46,261 nucleotides of DNA from a virus, in the IMG/VR virus record IMGVR_UViG_3300009413_000013, positions 1 to 46,261 of that record. The stretch is one strand, 5' to 3'. The notes beneath the pieces were generated by a model. The model was not told the DNA's origin and ran no database searches. It was given only the letters and a program-made list of their open reading frames with translations. A program made the position numbers and the translations under genes. Shown in pieces: positions 14,530 through 19,776 of the stretch; the stretch's first letter is position 1; each line of letters opens with the position of its first letter.

Positions 14530-14536
14530 TGACATG
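14507..14536 (+). repeat. Duplicated leader, copy 2 (30 bp, includes SD and ATG)
   Basis: Identical to 14281-14310. This copy ends in the ATG (14534-14536) of the second early gene and at the same time encodes the last codons and stop of the first. Confidence 0.9.
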
Positions 14537-14947
14537 AGGCAAATAACAAAAAAATCAGCGCTCGCATTATTAGGCTATAACCCCACATTCACTGAGGGTA
14601 ACACCACTGTGGCCAACGTAGGGAAAAAGTTAGGAGGATCTGGACGCGGGATGTTCCTCCACGGGAATCTTATAGCCTACCGGTCTTATAGTGAGATAAA
14701 CGATGAGTTTCAGGTTAGCGTCCCTCCACCAGGGAAAGGCACGACCTCACTGACCCTTGCGGGGTGGAATACCAGGACCACACGGGACCGGCTCAATGGT
14801 ATCCTGGAGCTAATGGACAAGCCATGGCGTTTTACTCAACGGGAGTATGACGCGTACTTACTCGACACTAACAACGGGACCGGTTTCAAAATCAGCCCAT
14901 GGGCGCAAATAGATGCGAGAACGGGCCAAATTATCAGCGATCAATAA
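14534..14947 (+). CDS. Early protein of unknown function
   Basis: 137 residues. The N-terminus is basic (MRQITKKSALALLGYNPTFT), followed by a Gly-rich stretch (KKLGGSGRGMFLHGNLIAYR), FQVSVPPPGKGTTSLTLAGW, and WNTRTTRDRLNGILELMDKP, where a conserved-looking Trp-Asn-Thr-x-Thr-x-x-Arg motif suggests a small fold seen in other phage proteins of unknown role. It starts with the same duplicated leader as the preceding gene, so both should be translated at similar efficiency. The FQVSVPP segment is shared with the 16331-16870 gene at both DNA and protein level. Confidence 0.5.
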   Translation: MRQITKKSALALLGYNPTFTEGNTTVANVGKKLGGSGRGMFLHGNLIAYRSYSEINDEFQVSVPPPGKGTTSLTLAGWNTRTTRDRLNGILELMDKPWRFTQREYDAYLLDTNNGTGFKISPWAQIDARTGQIISDQ

Positions 14948-14974
14948 CCTGGGTCTTATAAAGGAGCAAACACC

Positions 14975-15169
14975 ATGACAATAGAAATAGACGCTAAAGT
15001 ATGCCCATGGGGTGGACACTGGTTCTACCCCGCAAATAAACTGGCCAAGGACATGATTTCAATAATCGGGAGCCCAGGAAGAAAAACCTATCTCCGGGAT
15101 GAGCTAGCAACACTCCGGGATACGCTAGGATACAACGTGGTTCTACATCTGCCGGAGGTGAAAATATGA
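14975..15169 (+). CDS. Small early protein of unknown function
   Basis: 64 residues: MTIEIDAKVCPWGGHWFYPA, then KDMISIIGSPGRKTYLRDEL and a C-terminal beta-like end. AAAGGAG lies upstream of the ATG with good spacing. The stop overlaps the next start as ATGA (15166-15169). One Cys only, so no zinc site. Function unknown. Confidence 0.5.
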   Translation: MTIEIDAKVCPWGGHWFYPANKLAKDMISIIGSPGRKTYLRDELATLRDTLGYNVVLHLPEVKI

Positions 15170-15534
15170 AGTTGAATACTGACGCCATGGACACGCTAGG
15201 GACAATGGCAGACCGCATGGAGTCTGTTCTTGCCGGGCTAAAAGAAAGGAGGCTATCAATGAATCAGGGACTAAAGCACACCGACAAGGTCGTCACGGTG
15301 CTCCACCATCATCGCTTACCTAACAGCCGTCTAGGGAATCCCAAGTATGAGGTCATTCTAAGGGTGAATGAAACAGGAAAGACGCTGTGGTGTCGGACTA
15401 GGGCAGACAACGGATGGGCTCATGTGTTGTCGGATAATCTTGAAGGGTGCGACGCCGTCGCTTCCTGGACGTTCAAGGAACGCGGCGCAGCCACACTTGA
15501 TAACCTGGAATTGATCGATAAGGAGACGACATGA
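15166..15534 (+). CDS. Early protein of unknown function
   Basis: 122 residues. A helical start (DAMDTLGTMADRMESVLAGL) is followed by a beta-rich domain (KVVTVLHHHRLPNSRLGNPK, LWCRTRADNGWAHVLSDNLE). An internal ATG (MNQGLKH) preceded by AAGGAGG (around 15245-15261) could give a shorter product containing only the beta domain. It is coupled to its neighbours on both sides by 4-nt overlaps, the downstream one being the clamp-like gene, which suggests a shared role in replication. Family not recognised. Confidence 0.5.
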   Translation: MKLNTDAMDTLGTMADRMESVLAGLKERRLSMNQGLKHTDKVVTVLHHHRLPNSRLGNPKYEVILRVNETGKTLWCRTRADNGWAHVLSDNLEGCDAVASWTFKERGAATLDNLELIDKETT

Positions 15535-16145
15535 TAAATGGGAAACCCACAATAGAAATACCTACTGACCTGTTGAAGGCTGCGACCCTGTTCGCGGCTA
15601 AATCAACAGACGTCAGGCTAAATTTCAACGCTGTATGGATTGAATGGAGACGTAGGAACGTGGGCATCATATCAACCGACGGACACCGCTTGTTCGCGGG
15701 CCACTTTGAGTTGCCAGTACCAGACGACGAGTGCGAGCCGGGGAGCGCCACCATTGAATTGTCGCAAGTCAAGATAGCACTAACCGGATATAAGGGAGAC
15801 ACCATCTCCTTCTCGTTTGACCCCGGGACACTAAAAGGGACACTAGGTAAATTGGAAGTGGTCGGGATGGACTGTGATGTTCCAGCCTGGCGCAATGTAG
15901 TGCCGAAAACGGTGAGCGGAGAGGTGGCGCACTATAACCCAAGTTATGTTGGGGATCTGGCGAAAGCGTCTAAGGTTTTATTGCCGAAAGGTGGCGCGGA
16001 GTCAACGGTAACGCACCAAAACGGACAGAAGCCAGCGCTCGTTACTTTTGGTTCTCGCGGTGATGTGGTCGCGGTGTTGATGCCGTGCCGACATAAATTT
16101 GACTACGATAGAACGAACAGCATTGCTCAAAGCATTGCGGCTTAA
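15531..16145 (+). CDS. dnaN-like: DNA polymerase III beta-subunit-like sliding clamp (shortened)
   Basis: 204 residues. Several stretches match bacterial DnaN in order: IEIPTDLLKAATLFAAKS (domain II start), ISTDGHRLFA (DnaN ATDGHRLA), VPAWRNVVP (DnaN FPDYRRVLP, the domain II/III linker), YNPSYVGDLAKA (DnaN FNVSYVLDVLNA) and the C-terminal VLMPCR (DnaN VVMPMR, which lines the partner-binding pocket). E. coli beta is 366 residues with three domains. Domain I and about half of domain III appear to be absent here. It should encircle DNA and tether the phage DnaE. The start overlaps the previous stop (ATGA). Assigned by motif recall, with no search run. Confidence 0.72.
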   Translation: MINGKPTIEIPTDLLKAATLFAAKSTDVRLNFNAVWIEWRRRNVGIISTDGHRLFAGHFELPVPDDECEPGSATIELSQVKIALTGYKGDTISFSFDPGTLKGTLGKLEVVGMDCDVPAWRNVVPKTVSGEVAHYNPSYVGDLAKASKVLLPKGGAESTVTHQNGQKPALVTFGSRGDVVAVLMPCRHKFDYDRTNSIAQSIAA

Positions 16146-16163
16146 CAGGGGGCCAAGTAGATA

Positions 16164-16206
16164 GCGCATTGATCACCACGGTATAATGCCGTGGTGGTCT
16201 TTGTGG
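16164..16206 (+). promoter_or_regulatory. Intercistronic hairpin element, copy 1
   Basis: Located just after the clamp gene stop. GCGCATTG (16164-16171) runs into a strong hairpin, CACCACGG/CCGTGGTG (16174-16181/16189-16196) extended by flanking pairs, followed by CTTTGTGG (16199-16206). The same three blocks occur in the same order at 19572-19606. The weak U-run makes it a poor intrinsic terminator; processing or attenuation is possible. Confidence 0.55.
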
Positions 16207-16238
16207 TGGCCACAACAGCCCACCAGAAAGGATGACAT

Positions 16239-16319
16239 ATGGAACCCGACGAATTGGAGACAGCAATCACGGTTAGGCCAAAGCATCTGCCGTATTATTA
16301 TGTGGCGGAAAATGACTAG
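16239..16319 (+). CDS. Tiny protein (26 aa), unknown function
   Basis: ATG 16239 with a good SD (AGAAAGGATGACAT) opens 26 codons, MEPDELETAITVRPKHLPYY and then YVAEND, ending at TAG 16319. The next SD (AGGAGG) follows immediately. The acidic start and aromatic end do not match any family I know. It fills the gap between the clamp gene and the next gene, and its SD matches the early-gene style, so translation is plausible. Confidence 0.5.
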   Translation: MEPDELETAITVRPKHLPYYYVAEND

Positions 16320-16330
16320 GAGGAGATTCT

Positions 16331-16870
16331 ATGACACTGGAAGAATTTAAGGAGGGAGCAATCGGTGAGATTGCCAGGCGAGGGCACGTCCTGGGGTCTG
16401 TGAGCCGTGCGTTCGTTCGGTTCACCAGCAAGGAACAGGAGCGTTACACCTGGCATTCATTCCAAGGAATCAGGGCAAAAAGGCGACCAGCCTGGCACAA
16501 TTGGAAGCAGGGGGAATCCTTCGCCTTTGAGCTGGCGGCGGCAAGGTTGGGCCAAGAGATAGTCAAGGTACATTTCCGAGGCGTTGTCCCGGTTACTGAT
16601 GAGTCTTTCCCACGGGACACATTGACCACTCTGTTATGCTCCCCAGGGAGCCCACTAGCGCCCGTTAATGGATCAGATAAGTGGAGGGTACTATACCACC
16701 AGGCGTTTCAGGTTAGCGGCCCTCCTGGGGCATTCTTCTCGGGCTTGTTCAATGTACTGAGTCCGGTGATTTCGTCCGTGGACGATGTGTTCAGGAATCA
16801 TGCCCTAGAACTGGGGGCCATCATATCGAACGAACGCCGTTTGTTCGACTCTGAAATGCTGGCTGCCTAG
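16331..16870 (+). CDS. Early protein of unknown function
   Basis: 179 residues, mixed alpha/beta, with a basic region (FQGIRAKRRPAWHNWKQGES) and a hydrophobic C-terminal half (PPGAFFSGLFNVLSPVISSV). No transmembrane segment is certain. AGGAGG precedes the ATG. The segment FQVSGPPGAF is shared with the 14534-14947 gene, in the same frame as there, suggesting either a common ancestor or a shared DNA repeat. A clear intrinsic terminator follows the stop, so this gene ends the first early transcription block. Function unknown. Confidence 0.5.
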   Translation: MTLEEFKEGAIGEIARRGHVLGSVSRAFVRFTSKEQERYTWHSFQGIRAKRRPAWHNWKQGESFAFELAAARLGQEIVKVHFRGVVPVTDESFPRDTLTTLLCSPGSPLAPVNGSDKWRVLYHQAFQVSGPPGAFFSGLFNVLSPVISSVDDVFRNHALELGAIISNERRLFDSEMLAA

Positions 16871-16882
16871 CAGCAATGGTCC

Positions 16883-16923
16883 GCACCCTGGGGGCTTTAT
16901 GGTGTCCCTGGGGTGCTTTTTTT
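16883..16923 (+). terminator. Intrinsic terminator ending the first early block
   Basis: Stem GCACCC (16883-16888) pairs with GGGTGC (16911-16916), with further G/C pairing possible inside the loop, followed by seven T (16917-16923). It lies 12 nt after a stop codon and just before the iteron array. Confidence 0.7.
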
Positions 16924-16947
16924 GGTGGATAATTCATGATTTTTGGG

Positions 16948-17000
16948 TGTTGATAACCTGTTGATAACCTGTTGATAACCTGTTGATAACCTGTTGATAA
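16948..17000 (+). repeat. Five 11-bp iterons containing DnaA-box-like TGTTGATAA
   Basis: TGTTGATAA occurs at 16948-16956, 16959-16967, 16970-16978, 16981-16989 and 16992-17000, an exact 11-bp period, in phase with about one helical turn. The complement TTATCAACA is one base from the consensus DnaA box TTATCCACA. A perfect box in the opposite orientation follows at 17030-17038. Confidence 0.85.
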
Positions 17001-17062
17001 CTTTTTCCGAATTTTCTCGAATTCGCCGGTTATCCACACCTATCGTGATCGCCTATAATTGG

Positions 17063-17112
17063 TTTGCACGGTTTGCACGGGATGGATTTGCACGGTTTGC
17101 ACGGCTTGCACC
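17063..17112 (+). repeat. Second iteron family, TTTGCACGG
   Basis: TTTGCACGG occurs exactly at 17063-17071, 17072-17080, 17087-17095 and 17096-17104, with a degenerate fifth copy CTTGCACC at 17105-17112. It starts 4 nt after a TATAAT box and ends just before the SD of the next gene. Copies would lie over or just after a transcription start, as operators do. Confidence 0.8.
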
Positions 17113-17127
17113 TAAAGGAGAAAACAA

Positions 17128-17406
17128 ATGAAATTTATGAAAACTAGAGATGGGAAAACTTTTACTGAGTGGACTGCTTACTGGCGGGATTTCGACCAAG
17201 ACGGAGGCTCAAGTTCAGCGGGGCCACCGACACAGACCCAAATCAAAAATCGTGCCACATGGATGTTGTGTAACGCGATGGAAAAACTTTGCCATGAATT
17301 TGCTGATGACCATTGGCTTAACCATGAAATTGATGCCGTACTTGCGTCGGAGCTTCGTCGACAGTTAAAAAGGGTTAAAGAAGGATTCTTTGCTTATCAC
17401 GATTAA
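17128..17406 (+). CDS. Small protein of unknown function
   Basis: 92 residues, mostly helical: KTFTEWTAYWRDFDQDGGSS, then NRATWMLCNAMEKLCHEFAD and ELRRQLKRVKEGFFAYHD. AAAGGAG lies upstream. Its leader is the TTTGCACGG iteron block, so its expression may be controlled by whatever binds there, a typical arrangement for a replication initiator or copy-control gene. No HTH or initiator motif could be recognised, so this remains a guess from position. Confidence 0.5.
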   Translation: MKFMKTRDGKTFTEWTAYWRDFDQDGGSSSAGPPTQTQIKNRATWMLCNAMEKLCHEFADDHWLNHEIDAVLASELRRQLKRVKEGFFAYHD

Positions 17407-17459
17407 GTTATTGATATTATTCAATTTTTAATTTTTTTTTATATTTTGTAAAAAAGTTC

Positions 17460-17488
17460 TTGACACGTATTCATATTCTTGATACTAT
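17460..17488 (+). promoter_or_regulatory. Sigma70-type promoter
   Basis: TTGACA (17460-17465), 17-nt spacer, TACTAT (17483-17488), preceded by a long A/T-rich tract (17407-17458) that could act as an UP element. It would drive the Sel1-repeat gene and following genes after the terminator at 16883-16923. This is the best promoter match seen in the window. Confidence 0.7.
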
Positions 17489-17551
17489 GTTTTTGAGAGT
17501 TGAGAAAGGAACCGGAGGCCAACGGGCCAATTTAGAAAGGAGAGACAGGAC

Positions 17552-17959
17552 ATGGATCAGACTAAGCAAGATATTGGACAGGATGAGAACGGAGTCTATC
17601 GTTCCAGGTTAGCGGCCCTCCACCAGGAAAACGTTCTTGGTCGAAAGGGATTGAAAGCATACGACGCTGGCGATTACGAAACTGCGCTGAAGCAATGGAA
17701 GGTGCTTGCTGAGCAGGGGTCTGCTAGAGCACAGTTTAATCTTGGCGTGATGTACGACGAAGGAGAGGGTGTCGAACAGGATTATGAGGAAGCAGCGAAT
17801 TGGTATCGTAAAGCCGCTGAGCATGGGCATCCTGAAGCGCAGTACAATCTTGCTGCGATGTACTATGAAGGAGATGGTGTCGAACAGGATTATGAGGAAG
17901 CACTGAAATGGTCCCTGAAATCTGCTAAGCAGGGGCATAGACGATTAAGGATTCGGTAA
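17552..17959 (+). CDS. Sel1-like repeat (TPR-related) protein
   Basis: 135 residues. After a 35-residue lead, one TPR-like unit (KAYDAGDYETALKQWKVLAE) is followed by two Sel1 repeats of 36 residues: ARAQFNLGVMYDEGEGVEQD and PEAQYNLAAMYYEGDGVEQD. A third begins (KSAKQGH) but breaks off in RRLRIR and a stop, so the array looks cut short. Sel1 proteins are adaptor scaffolds for protein-protein contacts and are common in bacteria but unusual in phages. There is no signal peptide, so it would act in the cytoplasm. SD AGAAAGGAG is present. A 17-bp direct repeat flanks the gene core, consistent with acquisition by recombination. Confidence 0.75.
   Translation: MDQTKQDIGQDENGVYRSRLAALHQENVLGRKGLKAYDAGDYETALKQWKVLAEQGSARAQFNLGVMYDEGEGVEQDYEEAANWYRKAAEHGHPEAQYNLAAMYYEGDGVEQDYEEALKWSLKSAKQGHRRLRIR
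17573..17589 (+). repeat. 17-bp direct repeat, left copy
   Basis: ATTGGACAGGATGAGAA, identical to 17963-17979. The left copy lies in the Sel1 gene near its start, the right copy lies 390 nt away just after its stop. Confidence 0.85.
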
Positions 17960-17962
17960 GCC

Positions 17963-17979
17963 ATTGGACAGGATGAGAA
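17963..17979 (+). repeat. 17-bp direct repeat, right copy
   Basis: Identical to 17573-17589. It sits in the leader of the next gene, where it supplies the purine-rich stretch before the SD. Confidence 0.85.
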
Positions 17980-17990
17980 AGGATTAGGGC

Positions 17991-18521
17991 ATGAGCTACG
18001 ATTTGGATGAGCAAGCAGAGTATAATTTACGTCAGCAAAAGTATATGGCGTTGTTGAACGATGGAACGTCCGCAACAGGGAGCACAGCCCAAGAAGCGGT
18101 TGACAAGCTTGTGGGTTTTCACCTCGACAAGTTCACAGGGGAAATAGCTTTGAAACCATGCGTTGGCAGTTACAAGTCCAAAGGGACAAGAGATGTAGCG
18201 ATCTTTGAAAGTCCGCAGTGGCGGTTTAGAAATACCTGGAAAAGTATATGGGGTGACCACAGAGGCCAAGACAACCTCAAGGCTATATCAGAATTGCTGT
18301 TCAACAAACCCGTGTTATTGGAAGAATCACCGGAACCACCCCCGATCAAGTATATCACCCTGAAGATCCTGAAGAGAAAACGTAAAGCCAGGGACAAGCA
18401 TCACCGGATTTGTGTGGCAGTTTTTGGTAAGGGTGAACCCGATAAGTCTAGCGTGTTATATGAAGTTGGCGAACAGTGGTATCAGGGAGGAGGACTCATC
18501 TATCTGTCCAGCGCAAATTAA
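17991..18521 (+). CDS. Protein of unknown function
   Basis: 176 residues. An acidic helical start (DLDEQAEYNLRQQKYMALLN) leads into a middle region (KLVGFHLDKFTGEIALKPCV) and a strongly basic stretch (KILKRKRKARDKHHRICVAV) about residues 125-145 that could bind nucleic acid. The C-terminus looks beta-rich (VLYEVGEQWYQGGGLIYLSS). A GAAAGGATTAGGGC leader precedes the ATG. No family recognised. A long hairpin (18536-18593) follows. Confidence 0.5.
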   Translation: MSYDLDEQAEYNLRQQKYMALLNDGTSATGSTAQEAVDKLVGFHLDKFTGEIALKPCVGSYKSKGTRDVAIFESPQWRFRNTWKSIWGDHRGQDNLKAISELLFNKPVLLEESPEPPPIKYITLKILKRKRKARDKHHRICVAVFGKGEPDKSSVLYEVGEQWYQGGGLIYLSSAN

Positions 18522-18535
18522 ATAGTTATTAACCC

Positions 18536-18593
18536 GTGGTGAGGGGAGACATAGATTAAGGGGATGCGGAGCCTAACTCCCCTCGCCCACCAC
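18536..18593 (+). promoter_or_regulatory. Long intercistronic hairpin
   Basis: GTGGT (18536-18540) and GAGGGGAG (18541-18548) pair with CTCCCCTC (18577-18584) and ACCAC (18589-18593), a 13-bp stem with a 4-nt bulge and a 28-nt loop. No U-run follows, so it is not an intrinsic terminator. It ends about 5 nt before the SD of the next gene and may act as a message-stability or processing element. Confidence 0.55.
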
Positions 18594-18610
18594 CTTAGAA
18601 AGGAGTCGTT

Positions 18611-18982
18611 ATGCTTTTACTCACAAAGGCGATTAGGAAAAAAATGGAAGAGAACCATCGGAGGGTATGGGGAGGCGAGTCGTTCATATTGACCGACGTA
18701 GCGGACGAGTTGAGTGGAAACATTGAGCCTGTCGTCAAACTTTTCTATCCGGCAGGATCTGCTACTTATCTCCTGTCAGAAATAAGCGGGGATATTGCGT
18801 TTGGGTTGTGCGACCTTGGGCATGGATCTCCTGAACTTGGTAATGTTTCCATGGATGAGTTAGAGAGATTCCACGGGAAATTCGGCTTGGGGTTCGAGCG
18901 TGATCGTTGGTTTAGGCCAACGGGTAAAACCATGAATGAGTATGCCCAGGAATCAAGGGCCGTTGGTCACATCGTAGCGTGA
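18611..18982 (+). CDS. DUF2958-like protein
   Basis: 123 residues. The sequence resembles the DUF2958 family found on plasmids and phages: LLLTKAIRKKMEENHRR at the start, VVKLFYPAGSATYLLSEI in the middle (family pattern of K-F-F/Y-x-P with a Thr/Tyr strand), FGLCDLGHGSPELGNVSMDE and ELERFHGKFGLGFERDRWFR at the end. Its biochemical role is unknown; members often travel with mobile elements. SD AGAAAGGAG is present. It lies between two strong hairpin elements. Confidence 0.65.
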   Translation: MLLLTKAIRKKMEENHRRVWGGESFILTDVADELSGNIEPVVKLFYPAGSATYLLSEISGDIAFGLCDLGHGSPELGNVSMDELERFHGKFGLGFERDRWFRPTGKTMNEYAQESRAVGHIVA

Positions 18983-18998
18983 CAAGAGAGTGGATCAT

Positions 18999-19075
18999 GG
19001 GCAGCTTAGTGTTGCCCAAATAATGAGAAAGGACCAGGGTTGTCCAGTGGTTGATACGGTCACTGCCTGGGGCAA
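18999..19075 (+). promoter_or_regulatory. Leader with competing RNA pairings
   Basis: TTGCCC (19012-19017) can pair upstream with GGGCA (18999-19003) or downstream with GGGCAA (19070-19075). The downstream pairing would enclose a hairpin made of CCAGG/CCTGG and CAGTG/CACTG (19034-19038/19066-19070 and 19045-19049/19061-19065). The two states exclude each other. The SD of the next mini-gene follows shortly after. Confidence 0.4.
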
Positions 19076-19093
19076 GCCAAAAAGGAATTTTAT

Positions 19094-19228
19094 ATGGACA
19101 AGTATAATAGCTTCAGTGAAATGCTTATTAGAGAATACATTGATATTACCAACTTAACCCAAGGGACAAATGCCAATATTAACAAGGTTAACACTGATAA
19201 TGAATCAGATGATAAGGAAGTTGGCTAA
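19094..19228 (+). CDS. Small acidic protein (44 aa), unknown function
   Basis: ATG 19094 with SD AAAAAGGA opens 44 codons: MDKYNSFSEMLIREYIDITN and then an Asn/Asp/Glu-rich tail ending DDKEVG. The stop is followed within 4 nt by the SD of the next gene. The first half could form an amphipathic helix. Function unknown; it may be a regulatory or anti-host mini-protein as is usual for this part of an early region. Confidence 0.55.
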   Translation: MDKYNSFSEMLIREYIDITNLTQGTNANINKVNTDNESDDKEVG

Positions 19229-19244
19229 CAAAAAGGAGAACGTA

Positions 19245-19568
19245 ATGAAAAAGGAAAAGAGCACCGTAAAGGTTAAAGGCGTGACCCCTGATTTTTACCT
19301 TCTGACTGAAGCTAATCAGGAAGAGGTGAATTGGTTAATCTCAAGATTGAAAACCATCGAGGGTAATGGTGAGAATAGTTGGCGTAATTTAATCAATATT
19401 AAAGCCGTATTCACTAAGACTATGATGGCTTTAGTCAATCGTTTGGCGTCCAATGAATTGGAGACGGCGTTTGCTGAATATGATGAGAACCAAGGGAACC
19501 ATATGAAAGTGAAAAAATTATTTGAGCTAGGACAAGAATCATTATATCGAGAATGTATGGACTGGTAG
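19245..19568 (+). CDS. Protein of unknown function
   Basis: 107 residues from ATG 19245, chosen because AAAAAGGAG lies 7 nt upstream; a longer frame starting at 19170 would overlap the preceding mini-gene and lacks an SD. The sequence is helical: LLTEANQEEVNWLISRLKTI, NLINIKAVFTKTMMALVNRL, LETAFAEYDENQGNHMKVKK. No motif recognised. Confidence 0.55.
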   Translation: MKKEKSTVKVKGVTPDFYLLTEANQEEVNWLISRLKTIEGNGENSWRNLINIKAVFTKTMMALVNRLASNELETAFAEYDENQGNHMKVKKLFELGQESLYRECMDW

Positions 19569-19571
19569 TTT

Positions 19572-19606
19572 GCGCATTGCCTACTCACCACGGGTAGGCT
19601 TTGTGG
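19572..19606 (+). promoter_or_regulatory. Intercistronic hairpin element, copy 2
   Basis: GCGCATTG (19572-19579), a hairpin GCCTAC/GTAGGC (19579-19584/19594-19599) with CACCACGG in its loop region (19586-19593), then CTTTGTGG (19599-19606). The same blocks in the same order occur at 16164-16206. Both copies begin within about 20 nt of a stop codon. Confidence 0.55.
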
Positions 19607-19610
19607 AGGT

Positions 19611-19667
19611 CATTACCAGCCTAGAAAGGAAGTAATTATTTGTAGAGGGCATTACCAGCCTAGAAAG
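19611..19667 (+). repeat. Duplicated SD leader (18-bp direct repeat)
   Basis: CATTACCAGCCTAGAAAG occurs at 19611-19628 and 19650-19667, each followed by GA-rich SD sequence. Only the second copy is followed by a proper gene; after the first, the SD faces a TTG codon directly followed by TAG. Confidence 0.8.
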
Positions 19668-19680
19668 AAAGGAAGGCTCT

Positions 19681-19776
19681 ATGGCGCGTTTATTTGTTGC
19701 CGTGGTTAATTACATGCTTAAAAATCGTTTTAGGCACATCATAAGCAAGGTTCATAAACTGGAAATTGGAAGATGA
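19681..19776 (+). CDS. Small basic protein (31 aa)
   Basis: ATG 19681 with SD GAAAGGAAGG opens 31 codons: MARLFVAVVNYMLKNRFRHI and then ISKVHKLEIGR. The hydrophobic first dozen residues followed by a basic helix suggest a membrane-associated peptide. Its stop overlaps the glycosyltransferase-like start as ATGA (19773-19776), so it may serve mainly as a coupled leader for that gene. Confidence 0.55.
   Translation: MARLFVAVVNYMLKNRFRHIISKVHKLEIGR

Larger units (their letters stand above)
16948..17112. other. Candidate replication origin
   Basis: In 165 nt this gap holds five DnaA-like iterons, a perfect DnaA box TTATCCACA (17030-17038), a TATAAT hexamer (17054-17059) and a second iteron family TTTGCACGG (17063-17112). 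It follows a terminator and lies 3' of the clamp gene. Iterons plus DnaA boxes are the hallmark of iteron-type plasmid and bacterial origins. The presence of a Pol III-like polymerase in the same genome makes use of DnaA reasonable. An AT-rich unwinding element is not obvious inside this gap, but one lies just downstream at 17407-17458. Confidence 0.55.
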
